Below, in pieces: positions 36,991 to 49,500 of a DNA stretch of 64,000 bases. The notes under the pieces are model-generated. The model did no database searches and was not told the DNA's origin. It worked only from the letters and a program-made list of their open reading frames with translations. Location: NCBI GenBank assembly GCA_022316685.1, contig JAKJHU010000057.1, positions 744,001-808,000 on the forward strand. The letters are read 5' to 3'. Made by a program: the position numbers and the translations under genes. The DNA is from Progne subis subis. Taxonomy: Eukaryota; Chordata; Aves; Passeriformes; Hirundinidae. The stretch's first letter is position 1; each line of letters starts with the position of its first letter.

Positions 36991-39368
36991 CCATCAGTTC
37001 TAGCCTTTTATTCATTCCCATAAGCACATTGCAATTATATTGAGACAGCACTGATTTTTTTCCCATCCCTCCTGCAAATATTTGATGATAATGTTCAAAA
37101 TTAATAAAATAGGCAGCTCTTAATTTGCTGTGAATCAAAATTTTACTTGGTAGTTTTGAAACATATAGCAAAAGTGTAATGTTTTTGTGGTAGTGGAAAT
37201 AAAACATGCAGAGAAACAAGAGATAACTTAATAAATGGAGGGCAGTAAAATTCACCCAGACAACGTGGATTTCAGGGGTCACAAGAAACTTTGAGGCTCC
37301 TGTGCTCTCAGAGATTAGTACAATTTTTGTGGAAATATCTTATAGCTCTTTTATAAGTGAAATTAGTTTATTTTCTTTAGATTGCTCTTCAGTTGAGATT
37401 TTATTAAAAAGCTGATAAAGTGTCTTGAGGGTTCTAATCTATTACTGTTTTGTCCAAGTAGCTGAGTGGTAAAGAAAAAAAAAAAATTAGTAAAATAAGG
37501 AAAAGAAGGATTTCTGATTTTTATTTTTTTAAGAGCTTGTTTAAACTTGTGAGAGTTATTCCAATGGAAAAAAACCAGGATGCATGAAAATGCTTTATTC
37601 TTTAAAGCATTTCCTGAGTTTTGATTAAAATTTTTGTTTGGTTTTTCTTCTAGCTGAAAAATGTGGTTCTCTGAAAAATTCTGGATGGAATGAAAAATTC
37701 CTTATCAATAATTTCAGGTTAAAAAAAGGGACATTATAGCATGGATTAGATTTAGGTTAGTCTAGAAAGTATGATAATGTCCACCAGTTAGTTTTTCCTG
37801 ATTAATGTTTAACTGGTATATATTGCACATGTGTGTTTACCTGTTTGTGGATCTGTGTACCACTGAACCCTCTGCTCACAGCAGTGTGTAACAGATGCGT
37901 ATGATGGAGGCTGATGATGCCGACTCCGTGCTATGCAAAACATTTCTGTGTCCATAGTGCTCTATTACAGGTCAATGGTGCTCTATTACAGTAACAGCCT
38001 GAGGAACACAGAACAGAGCTTTCCTGATGAGAATCCTAGGATCACATCGGCTGTTGAGGCAGTCCTCAGAGGCTGCAAATGGGCTGAGGGTTTACTTTGA
38101 AATTGTCGTCTAAGCTGGAGGTTTGGACATATTGGGACCCCACTAATTTCTGTGAATGCTTCAGGGCCCCTTGAAGGGCAGGAAACCCTGCCTAATCATG
38201 TAGGCAAGCAGAAAATAGAAAAGACAGCTGTGCCGTCCCCTTCTTGTCTGAATCTGATTATCTGTTTTTTGACCTCATCCATCTATTTGATGAAGTCTGT
38301 CATAATTGTGTATTTTACAGAGATACATGCCCATGCAAGTAATGTTCTTAATATTATTTTTAGTCTTTATATTATTGAGACATGCTTGGACTGGCTACTC
38401 ATGGAAAAAATATAACTCAGAGTTAAAGTAATTATCCCAAGTGTTGGGGCACACAACTTTCTGTTAAGGATGACATGAAATAACAGTTTCTCAGTGTTTG
38501 CTGGTACATCAGTCTCCTGTGGAATATGCTCTGTATGATGTAGTATTACATATAGTAGACCTTAAAAGCTGAAAACCTACAAGATTTTCTCACCTGCACA
38601 CTGCCTCCCTCAAAAAACAAACCAACCCCCCCCAAAACCAGCACCCTGAGCACCAAAACAAAGCCTAAGGACTTTAACCATCACTGCATTTAATAAACTT
38701 GGCTGTTCTTTTGGGAAACACCACCTGAGTTTATTTTAATTTCCTTGATAATTCTTCCAGCAACTCCTTGTCATGGGAGGTTGTGAAATGTAGGGTTGCA
38801 AAATATGACATCTTTGAAAACATTTTTATTCCATTACTTTCACTGCATTACTGAATATCAATGAGTCAAGGAGAAGTGGTGTCCTAATTAAGAATAGTGA
38901 TACTTTAGAGTTTTCTCTTTTTGACATAAACATTGTATCTTAGCCAATTGACTATTTAATCTTGAAAGAATTTGCAGGAAACTGCATGTGTAAAATAGGT
39001 AAATGCTGCTCTTGTCTGTCATCATATGAAATAAAATGTAAAAACCCTTGAGGTTTTTATCAGTTGAGTTTAGTGATTGCATTGCTACTGTGTACGTCTA
39101 GTTATATATTTAGCTAAATTAGCAAACAGCGTAATCTAAGAGGTGAAGGAGATGAGTGCCCACATCTAACCACACAGCTAGCCTTGTAAGCAGACACGAG
39201 ATAGCCGAGTTCTGCTGAAACCCAGCAGTGAAGTGACTGTGGGAGAATGGCTGAGCGTGTGCCGTGATCACCCTGCAGCAGAGAGGCTGCTGATCAACGC
39301 CGTGATCTCAGGCAGATCATCAGCAGTGCTGCTCACTATTTACTCACCATAATGTGCCATTTCCAGGA
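36991..39368 (+). other. OSBPL6: Intron 1 of OSBPL6, fourth segment
   Basis: No gene seen. It holds a 14-base local direct repeat (GTGCTCTATTACAG, twice within 37955-37995) and an imperfect hairpin region at 39261-39320. Confidence 0.6.
39261..39320. repeat. Imperfect inverted and direct repeats
   Basis: TGATCA and CAGCAG on the left face CTGCTG and TGATCA on the right (39265-39296), giving a short stem with a four- to five-base loop and a bulge. GCCGTGATC also occurs twice (near 39261 and 39299), and a further CAGCAG/TGCTG follows. It could be a folded RNA or a duplicated binding site. No known ncRNA is recognized. Confidence 0.35.
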
Positions 39369-39767
39369 CCACAGAATGTTACATTTGGAAAAGAGCTGTA
39401 AGGTCATAGAATGAAAACACAACTTAATACTGCCAAGTTCACCACTAAACCGTGTCACCACAGTACTGCAGCTACATGCCTTTTAAATACCGTCAGGGAT
39501 GGTGACTCTGCTGCTTCCCTGGACAGCCTCAAAGTCCTTCTTTTTAGTGAGGGACCCAGAACTGGACACAGGATTCGAGGTGTGGCCTTACCAGTGCTGA
39601 GTGCAGGGGGAGAATCACTGCCCTGGTCCTGCTGGCCGCTCTACCCCCAATCCAGCACCTGGGCACACACTGGCTAATGTTCCACTGGCTGCTAACCAGC
39701 ACCCCCAGGTCCTTTTCCACTGGGCTTTCCAGATGCTTATTTCCAAGCCTGTAGCATTGCATGGGGT
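39369..39767 (-). mobile_element. CR1 LINE fragment, antisense, with internal deletion
   Basis: It starts with ACCACAGAATGTTACATTTGG, the reversed CR1 3' end. It continues through CACTAAACCGTGTCACCACA and TCAGGGATGGTGACTCTGCT, then jumps from the CCTGGACAG block directly to TCAAAGTCCTTCTTTTTAGTG. It then follows ATTCGAGGTGTGGCCTTACC and CCAGGTCCTTTTCCACTGGG to GTAGCATTGCATGGGGTT. The jump skips a block that is normally present in CR1, so this copy carries an internal deletion near 39525. It is truncated at its 5' end and not coding. Confidence 0.88.
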
Positions 39768-39789
39768 TTAGACATGATCTTCATGTATT

Positions 39790-39845
39790 TAGGTATTTAG
39801 ACATGATCTTCAAGATATTTTCCAACCTAAACAGTTCTGTGATCA
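39790..39845 (+). mobile_element. CR1 3'-end remnant, sense, abutting an antisense CR1
   Basis: The segment GACATGATCTTCAAGATATT, then TTCCAACCTAAACAGTTCTG and TGATC is the CR1 3' terminus in the + orientation. It follows the antisense copy after about 20 bases. A 17-base phrase starting TTTAGACATGATC is duplicated at 39767-39783 and 39796-39812. Confidence 0.75.
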
Positions 39846-42800
39846 TGGGAATTGCGAATTGCGCTAAATGCAGCAGTTTGGTCTGTGTCAGAGCTCCTTT
39901 CCAGGAGTAATGCTGCACGCGACTCATTTCCTAGCTAGAGGCAGAACCTGGAGCCTCTTGAATGAGGGATAGAGAATGATTTATGACAGTATTTAGGCAC
40001 TGTATACATTGCTGCATATAATATTGGATTGAGACTTTGCATATGCCAACGTTGTTATGGATTCCTGAGAACGGACGTGTGTATTTGTTATCCAAGCCTT
40101 CAGTACGCGGTTCTAAAAAATACCTGAAAAGAGCAATGGTAATACAGTCATAGGAATTCTAATATCTTCTACTTTAAAAATCATTTAGTGCTATCTAGAT
40201 TTCCCATTTTTCCTGTAGCACTTCATTTATTCCTATCTATAAATACTGGGCCTTGAAATAAATCATGAACGACTCCCTTAGATTAAGCATTGTTTTGCTA
40301 TCCTATAATCAGTGATTTAAAATTCACTGCTCAGAGCCCTGCAAATAAAACTTAAAATGAATTGGTGAAAACCTTTCCTAAGAAGTTAATGCTTTGCTAA
40401 AGTGATGTGGCTGATTCTCAAACAGTGTCTGTAAAGGGATTGGATATCTCATTTGTTAAAAAAGAAAAACAACAAACTGCTTATTTCCCACAAGTAATCT
40501 ATTAAATTGTTGCTACTGCATTGAGAAGCTTTATTTCCATTATATTTTTGTGTTTGCAACATTCATGTACTGTAAGAAAAGCGTGGTTATGATTTTCCTG
40601 CATGGCAGGTCAGCAGTGAAGAGGAAAAGAGGCAGTTGCATATTGCTCATTATATGAGAACAAAGGTTGGCCTTCGGTGAGTGCTCGAATATCAAAGGAC
40701 TGAGTTACACAGCACCACAGAAACCCTTCTTCGTTCCAAAGTGAAAAGCAGCCCCCGATCAGTTAGAATGTTTTCCTTGAATGAATGCCAGTGACAGTTG
40801 CATGCTTTTGTTTCATTTATGTCTAAAGATTCATCTCTGCACTCTAAATTGCCTTACTCCAATATCACAAGAGATATTAAACACTGAAGTATTCTGGGCA
40901 CTCTCGCAGAAAAGACTCAATCAGAGTGAGGAGCAACATAACATTAATCACAGAAGTCTGTTATTTGAGTCCAGACTTCATTTTGGGTTACCGATTGAAA
41001 ACTTTAATTTATCTTTTATATGACATGCATTTATTCATAACTCTGGAGTTATACAATTTGCGTATCTGTACTTTTTCATCATTTCTGCTAATAGCTTTTT
41101 CACAAACCACGCTGCAGTTGATGCAGTTGCGCAGGCTTAGTGGAACATTTTTAGATTACGGGACAGGACAGAGATTTCCTATTCAGTGTCAGTGGATTTG
41201 CCATACAGTGATGGCTTGTAAAGCATGATAGACAAATATTCCTAACTTTAATTTGCTTATGTTCAATTCCACATGCTGCTTTGCTGCTCTGTGTCACCCA
41301 ATTATTTTGTGCAGTTTACACAGCTTGTGTTTCCAAGTCTTTGCCCAGTTTGCTCCCTGGTGCATTATCTCATGTCGTTCAAAAAATTTTTTTTTTCTCC
41401 CCAGTAAAAATAGCTTTTCTCCATGTCATTACTCCCCCTCTCCATTTTGGTGGTGTTTTTTTTTTGTTTTTTTTTTTTTAAATTTAGTAAGTAGCAAAAA
41501 AATACTCAATTTTAAAATGAAATTTCAAATAATGACAATCTATGTAACCTCAGATACAATGTAGTTTGTTCATCAAAGAAAATGAAGAGTAATGAATTTT
41601 TATGTGGAGATTCAGGTAATTTGATACTACTGAGCAGTTCAATATACTTTTGAATACAAAATACAAAAAATTTCAGGAAATACTTTTCAAAGATGTAAAT
41701 CAAACATTGTAACCCAAGATAAAAGACAATGAGAAGTATCTCTCAGTGCTTCCTTCTCTTTCAAGCTATTTAATGTAATACTAATATAAAAATAATCACA
41801 TTCCACAGCTTGGTAGTGGATTGGTCATTTATTTTAATGCATTTGAAGTAATTTTGTTTCACGTATGCTAGAAAGCAGGACTTCTGGGTAAGCAAAATAT
41901 CTCTAGTGTAAAAATAAGTGGTTTCCTATATGAAAAATAAAGTCCCATTTTCCTTTGTTCATTTAGACAGAAAAAGCCAGTAACCCTTTGAGGACAGAGA
42001 AGAAATGAGGAATGATTTTTTTTTTTTTTTTTTAAGATCTGTTTATTGATTGATTTAAGCCACCAGAGGATGGGAGGGGAGGGAATCTCAAACCATTCCA
42101 CTAATGAACTGAGAATAAATCAGATAAAAATAATTGTATAGGAAAAAAAATATTCAAACCTGAGTTGAAGTAGAGAAAGGATGAGGAATGGGGAATCTGT
42201 AGCTTTTTTGCCCCCCAGCCAAGACACGTTGTAACAACTGAGATCCAGCACAAAAACATAGAGAAAACCCTACCTTGACTTCAATTCTAGCTTAAAAAAT
42301 AAATATAGTAGGGATGAACTGCAAGAAAGTGGTGGAACAGCTCTTACTTATAGAAGAATATTCAATTCCAGATATTTAAGAATGCATAAATGGTTTTTAA
42401 CTGTACAATAAAGACTCCTTAGTGTATTGCTTAAATAATTTATTTTTGTAATTCCTGTCTGGTAATTTTGCATTCCTTTATGTATAGGTGTTTGTCTCAC
42501 CTATAGGAGGATGTTAAAATTGTGGCACAGGGTATTTTCCCTTATGCATCAGAGTTAGAAGGTTTCACTGCGTGTTTTGCTCATGAGACTTGTTCTTTCC
42601 ATGACTTTGGGCATATTACTTTTCTCTATACATCACCTTACATAAAAAATAACTAAATAACTTAAAAGACAATGTACTGCAGAACCACTTGGTACTTATC
42701 ATGTTTTAAATTTAAAATAGTTGAGCTGCCAACAAAAAGAAGTTGAGGACAAAGCTCCCAGCTGGGCCACTGATGCTTCTGAATGTCCAAAATCTCTCTG

Positions 42801-43729
42801 CAGCGTCTGCTTGTCGCATTGTCGGCTGTGTGTCTCTTCTTGTGAGCTAGAAGCAATGAATGAATCTTCTGCCTTGGGAACTCATGGCAAAGCAACTCTC
42901 AAGCAGGCCAATGCCCTGTCACATTTGCTGGGCTGAATCAACTTGTGGTCCTGAACTTAGAGATGGTTCTGTGCAGCTCATGGGGGATTTAAGTGGTGTG
43001 TGCAAAATGCAGCCTACAAGATGATATTACTTGGATATGCAACAATTAATAACCAACAGCCAATCCTGTTACCCCTGCCTATGTCAATATTTATTTTCTG
43101 ATTGATTTCTTAAGAAATTGATTAAAATACTTCCAGGTAGAAGATATTTTTGCTGTGAAGTAAAGGGGTAATAAAATTTGCTTTATACTTTTCAGGAAAC
43201 AGTATCAGAACAAATGCAGAATTACTAGGAGGTCATCCCCACTCAGCCCAAACCCATTATCATAGTTTTTGAATGTGATTTTAGATTTTCTGTTACTCTC
43301 TAGAAACATATTACCATGGTGTATGACTTACTTCTGTTTCCATTGAAATTAATAGCAAAATTGCCAGTGACTGATGGAAAAAGCTTGTGAAAAATGTTTC
43401 AAAGGCATCGTTTTCATTTTGGTAAATTCAATTTGTTGGCCAGAAATTAGATTTCTAATTGTTCGCTTCAATCATAGTTACAGAGAGACTGGCGTCTCTT
43501 TATGTCAGTTCCACTAGATTTATTCCTTCTAACATGCTCTCAAAAAGATCTATTGCTCAAATTTTAAGCCAAAATTGGAGGATAGACTCTTAGGAATAAG
43601 GAAAGAATTCAAATTCAATGTTCATGAACAATAAGAAAGACCTCTGTGCTAACACTTGCTAATTTGCATAAATTTTAATATATTTTTTTGCTGTGCTTAC
43701 AAGGCATGTTTTCTCAAATGTTCCAGTTG

Positions 43730-43731
<2 letters not shown>

Positions 43732-43760
<29 letters not shown>
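43732..43760 (+). repeat. Poly(T) tract, 29 bases
   Basis: Uninterrupted T run in intron 1. Confidence 0.9.
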
Positions 43761-43767
<7 letters not shown>

Positions 43768-45851
43768 ACCTGAACTTCACTGTTTCCTAATCAGAAATTT
43801 CTATATATAAGTAATAGTGGTTTAGTATTGAAGCCATTTTTGCTGTGAAGTAGGACAAGAAGAAATGTTTGCGTCTTTCAGTATGAAGGGGGGTGGTTTA
43901 GTGTTTTTGTTGTTTTTTGTTTTGTTGTAGCCACAAGTCAGTGTTGTTTGAACAAGTTGCTGATTAGCTTCAGCTCTTAGTGCTCAGAGAGCGCAACAGA
44001 ACCATTGTGGAGCTTGGCTCAGGTGTAAGCCACTACTTTTATTTAGTACCTCTCAAAAGAAGAAGTCCATACTTGACAGAATCTCAGGCTTGGCAGCTAT
44101 TTACAGAACTGCTTTTTTTGTGTACTGCCTGTTAGCATTGTGGTTGCTTCTTACAAAAGCATCTCCTGCTTCTCAAGAGCCTTCAGAACACACCTGAAGT
44201 GCCAGACCACTGTCCTTCTGCGCTATTACTAAATATAAATTTTTCCACTTGAGTCAACAGAGAGATCAGATGTTGTAAAAAGGGTTTGATTTTCATTTGC
44301 CTGAAGGCTACTCGGCTGAAAAAGTAAAATTCAGTGACCTCATAGCTGAAAATGACTATTAAATAACTCTAGTGTTCTGCACAGGTCTGTGAACTAGGAT
44401 TATTTTTTTGTTCTGATTTTTGTAATTTCATTTTTGATTTAAATGAAAATTGCATAGACCTTGAGATATCCCTGTTGGTACACCTCTTTGACTAAAATTT
44501 CCCTGATGCATTTGTGGGATATGAAAAGGCTGTTAAACTAGACTAGCGGTCCCCTGCTAGGCTAGGATAGAAGAAAATGCCTTTCTTTGGGTTCATCTTC
44601 ATTATTTTTTCTCCCTGAAGTTCTGAAACAAATGTTCTGTGCATCTTGTTTCTTTCTTCCTGCAACCTTTTTTCTTGTTGTACCTGGCTTTGGCAGCTTC
44701 AGCATAACCCATCTTGTTAGGCTTCTTCTAGCAGGAACTTATCCTGAAAAGAATACAGAATTCTCCAAGATGTTCAGGGAATATGGACAGTTTGTGCTCC
44801 TGGAACAGCCATGTCCTCCCACCCATGTCACTGGGATGCTGTGTGGACTCTGTGGATAATATGTGGATTTGTAATTCTATGGGAGACTCCTTGATGGAGA
44901 TTGAAGTTCATTTATAAGTTATGGATGATATTCATACTTGTAAAAGTACTGTTAACTGATAAAGTGAAGTAATTTTGCTCTCCCTTAGTACAGCAAGCAG
45001 GAAAGGTGTCTGTTTCGAGTCATCACCGATCTGGCTCCAGCAGGAGAGTGCGTCTTAGGGTGTAGTATTCTGAAGCTGAAGTAAATAAGTAAATAATTAT
45101 TTAGCTGCCTCTGTGTGAGTATCTGGGCTCAGGATGATATTCTTCCCTGGGTATCTGTTGTGTCTGGAGAAGCTAGAGCTCTGTCTTCAATATGGCATCA
45201 TTTCTTGAGTGCGCAGTCATGTCTGAGTGTTAATGTACTTTTGTGCTGATCTGATTTAACATGGTGTAGGACAGCACCTTTCTCCACACCCATCTGCAGC
45301 TAGCTGTGCTGTGCTGCCAGCACAGTGAATGTGGAAGGGCACTATTTCAAAATTTAGGAGGGCAGTGAAGAAGATATGTCATCTACCTGAAGCTAACCTC
45401 TCATCCAGGAGCAATTTTATCCAAGGTTAATGGAAGATCAGACGCTGTATCAGTCAGCTGAAGCAAGATTACGGCGATCTGTTAAACGTGAAGTGTAACT
45501 CCATTCCTGAACTGTTGTGATCTACTTGCAGCATTTTGATAGGGTTGGACAGGTGGTGTTCCAATATTTATTGACAGAAATATCCTCTGTGCTGCTCTAA
45601 GTATCTGGTTTTCTATTTGTGGGTGGAAATTAAAGGTTTGGGTGGAGAGAAGTGAGAAAAAAATTTCTGGTATTAGTGAAGGGGTGATGCACCTAGCAGT
45701 GGCTGAGTAAACAGTAAAGGGCTTGCCCCCTGCACTGGGGTGGGTGAGCCATGGCCAGCATCTAAGTGACCCCCCCAGTCACCCACTCCCTGCCTCAGTA
45801 AAGCCTTTGATACTGCGGCTGAGGGCACCATTTTTGTGAGAGGGATCTGCT

Positions 45852-45902
45852 TAAAAAAACAAAAACCAAAAACAAAACAAAACAAAAAACTTAACAAAAA
45901 AC
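45852..45902 (+). repeat. A-rich (AAAAC)n array
   Basis: About 50 bases, almost entirely A and C in AAAAC-type units, resembling the array at 27352. Confidence 0.8.
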
Positions 45903-46308
45903 CACCTTGTAGAGTACCCAATCTAACTGCAGAATTCTTATGAGGGTAATGATGATAATGGGGTGTTCAGTGGTATCTGTGCTCTAAGGGAAGTCCTGAG
46001 GAGTTACTTGATAATGTCATTGATATTATGCAGGATAATGCCCCCTTATCAAGGGCTTGTAAACTTTGCCTCAGAACTGCTGTAAATTAGTTAAGCCTTT
46101 CCTTAGGGTTTTTTTTTGAGTAGTACCACTTTCGTCTCCTGCAAGAAGGCAGAAAAAAAGGCATTTGTGTTTGTGCCGGGTAGTTGTTGGGAAGGGGAGT
46201 AAAAGACTGGGAGATGTGTTGAATACTCAACAGATTTCTTTGCTGGAGAGCTACTTTGGAGTGAGGGTATGTTCATTCACCCTTTCTATCACATTTTTCT
46301 TTATTAAG

Positions 46309-46444
46309 GTGCAGTTCAGCTGAGTCTGACTTCCTCTTTGGCTATTCATAAACTGTGAAACAGAAGGATGCAGAAGACTCTCCGCTGCCTTTTTGTTCAT
46401 GAGTGATAAGAGCACAAGATCATTAATACAAGTTTACTGCAAAG
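46309..46444 (+). other. OSBPL6: OSBPL6 5'UTR part of the first coding exon
   Basis: A pyrimidine-rich stretch (CCCTTTCTATCACATTTTTC) precedes AAG|GTGCAG, giving two possible acceptors 6 bases apart, with the exon starting at 46309 or 46315. I prefer 46309 as the first AG after the tract. The UTR contains two upstream ATGs. One ORF is 46368-46406. The other, 46399-46503, overlaps the ORP6 start in another frame. An in-frame TAA at 46424-46426 closes the ORP6 frame upstream of the start codon. Confidence 0.65.
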
Positions 46445-46546
46445 ATGAGTTCAGAGGAGAAGAGTATATCTCCAGCTCACAAAACATCCACTCCATCACA
46501 TAGAAGTGCCTCCTCCTCATCATCATCTCAGAGAGACAGGAGGCAG
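46445..46546 (+). CDS. OSBPL6: OSBPL6 coding exon 1 (residues 1-34), ORP6 N-terminus
   Basis: The 34 codons start MSSEEKSISPAHKTSTPSHR and continue into a Ser-rich run (residues 21-28) ending QRDRRQ. This agrees closely with the N-terminus of vertebrate ORP6 as I know it (MSS-EK-ISPAHKTSTP-HR pattern) and differs from its paralogue ORP3. The start is supported by an in-frame TAA 18 bases upstream and an A at -3. The exon ends at CAG|GTAAGG, a strong donor, in phase 0. ORP6 belongs to subfamily III (ORP3, ORP6, ORP7) of lipid-transfer proteins acting at endoplasmic reticulum-plasma membrane contacts. The family has an N-terminal PH domain, an FFAT motif that binds VAP proteins, and a C-terminal OSBP-related lipid-binding domain. 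The Ser-rich segment is probably disordered and phosphorylatable (inference). Confidence 0.93.
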
Positions 46547-49500
46547 GTAAGGAAGTGCTCTAGTTTTTTGTACCATCTGGTGGCATGATACATTTATTCC
46601 TGTAATGTGGCTGTTAGTTCTTGTTAGCTCTGGATTTGTTTGCTTATAGAGCTGGATGATAGCACTATAGCCAAAAATTGTTGATTTTTTGAATTTACTT
46701 TTTCCATTTCCTAAAATGGCTTGGAAAAGATTAGAAGCAACATGGGCACTATGTACAGCACTGGAACAGGATCAGTATATAATCTCATGGACAAGCAGGA
46801 AACACGCTCTGAAGTCTTTGGGGAAGTGCTTCTTGGCAGCATGATTCTACAGTTGCTTAAAGTTGTTTGTGTGGTCTGTGAATATCTCTTTTTGGAAATC
46901 TGACAACAGAGATGAAATACTGTTTTAGAAAATGGTAACTCAAACACCACATTATGGTGTAAACATGTACATTTCTGTAAACTCCTAATGTTTTAAATAT
47001 TATTTGTTTCACTAGAAATTAACACTGATTGTACTACCTCATAGAGTACTATTCCAGATATGTTAGACTTCCATTTCTGAGACTCTTGTTTTGTGGATGT
47101 AATTTTCTAGGATCTCTTTGAGATGAAGGCTCTTTTAATTCCCCACAAAACAACTTGAACTTTCCTGTGGGTTTTTTTTTTTTGAGGGCTGGGTGTGCAG
47201 TGTGGCCACAATATCCGTGGGAGCACTTCATATCTACTAGATTTCAGATGAGTTCTTACATGTATATTTTACAAATGCAAATGTTGATGCAGAAAAATCG
47301 GTTAGAACAAAAACATGTTTTAAAACTGTGATCCATGAAAAAAGAGGCACATAATCCTAAAAAATTCAAATAAAAATTATTGGCTTAGGAATATTTTCCC
47401 AGCTACTTCTATGGCAGCTCTGATACTATTTTCTCAGCTGCTGCTGAGGAACTTTCTTCCCTTACCTCTTGAGAAAATTTTGAAAACCAAGAATTTTTAA
47501 TGAAAACTGTAAGATTTACAATTTTGAATGTAAATAGTCTCACCACAAGGTACTTTTTAAATGTTAAATGAGAAGAAGAATTCTGATATATGCTCGATTA
47601 CAGGCAGGAAACTTGTGTGGAGTTTTTAAATAATTTCCATTGCTTGAGTATTTTCTCAAAAAGTATCTTCTCACAGGTGATAAATATTAAGTCTTGGTTA
47701 CGATATAACCTTTTAATTTTTCATTAGTTCCATCTGGAGTAAGATCTTTGACATTTGTTTAAAGCATTGATGTATTTTATCTCCCACATTTTAGTCCAAA
47801 GAAGGTAAATGCAAGACCCGCAGGAGCTGCCAGTCTCAGCTAAGAGCTTGTTCCCTGAGTTTTCTTTGTAATTAGGTAGTTTGACACAGCCACGCAACTA
47901 GGAAAAAAAACCAAAAAAACCCCAACCCAACAATAAACCCCTCTTGGGAATACATTTTTCCATAAACCTAATGGCTAGCATATCTGTTACCATAGCATCG
48001 GTACAGCGCAAGGTATACCTGTCACCATAATGAAATGGATGCTTAACTTCAAGTCCATATTTGATCACAGAAACGTGAAGCATGATTCTAAAATAATGCT
48101 CTAAAGGTTGATGGTGTGATGCATCCAGAGGATCCTATAAAGTGTGATGGTGCTTAACAATGTACTTAGTCATGTAAATGTGGACTGGAAGGGCTACTCC
48201 GAGGCGTTTGGTTTTTTGCCTTAGCTCTTTCAGCATTAAAGGCAGGAGAATGAATGGGTGAGCAATTTCTTCTGCAGAAAGAAAACAGAGCTGCAGCATG
48301 TGACGCAGCATGAACTGCAGTGGTGCTGTACCCAGGGAAAGAGGCATGCACGCTTCCTCTCTGCGTGTAAACACAGTAAAATATCCACTTTGTCCCACCA
48401 TCCACTGTAATGACTGTAATTTTAATTTCTTTCCTTGCTTGTGATATTATTTTTATACGTTTTGGTTTTCATAGGCTTTTGCCCAAACACAATAATAGCT
48501 AGGGGGTAGGGGATTTTGGTTCAGGGGCTATTGGATTTTACTTTGAAAAGGCTTCAAAATTCTATCTTGCTGCCTCCTTGGACTCTTCAGAGGAGCTAGT
48601 GGAAAAGCAACCTTCCAAATTGGTAATATAAATGAATATGGAAAGTGATGTAGCTGCATGAAGTGCCAATGTCACTTTTATTATCATATGTGATAACACT
48701 GGATATTTCTAGATGGTTAATGATTGAAACCTTCTCATCATATAATTCTTGTCAAAGTCATACCAGCAACTATGGAGCAGTTTCCCAATAAATTATGGTG
48801 CAGGAGCCTGAATGAGTGTGAACATGACTATGATAAATCATTTCAGGGAGAGTGGAAAATGTCATGCTGTATATAATGCTGGCATTTTAATGTAGCTTTT
48901 TATTTGTAGAATTTACATCACCTAAGAGAATTAAAAGTCAGCAAAAGCTTTGACATTGCCAATTTGCAGGCTCCTTGACTAAGTAATAGATAAATGAATA
49001 GACTAATGAAGCCAGCAATAACTAAAAAGCTGTTTTCAGATTTTTGTCATTCATTTTCATTAAAACCATATTTAATTTGGATGGTCAGACAGTAGAAGGC
49101 CCAGAAACAACCTGTTTTGTTTAACCCCTGAGCTGGGCAAGGCTGTTGTGATACCCTTGGTAGGGAATACTTCAAAAGGTAGCAGCAACAGTTCTTGTAG
49201 GCTATACTGACAAGGCAGATTCTTGTGTTTCATCCCTTAGGAAACTCTGAAAAGGCTGGCTATATACTGCTGCACAGCAAAGTGGGGGAAAACTACCGAC
49301 TCCTAGAAGTACAGCTGAATATGATAAAATCATATGTTGAATGTTCAGTTTTATGGGTCTAAGTTCTTTGTGAGTAGTCAGTATTTTATTTATTAAGTGT
49401 GCAGCTCATAAGGCAGACGGCAATACATTATATCTTCTCTGCAATGTGTGAGTAGTAATATGAGAAGAATGTAGTAGTAAAATGAGAAGAAAGAAGTAAA

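Larger units (their letters stand above)
39846..46308 (+). other. OSBPL6: Intron 1 of OSBPL6, last segment
   Basis: AT-rich intron without recognizable exons. It contains T-rich tracts (about 41384-41397, 41457-41480 and 42018-42034), a 29-T run (43732-43760) and an A/C array (45852-45902). The frame at 44587-44859 has hydrophobic stretches but no family resemblance. Confidence 0.6.

Noticed and set aside
36851..37282. 143-codon antisense frame
   Set aside because: It overlaps an old CR1 remnant and AT-rich intron, with no recognizable domain or splice context.
44587..44859. 90-codon frame with hydrophobic N-terminal stretches
   Set aside because: It superficially resembles a signal or membrane segment, but there is no family match, no promoter and no splice support.
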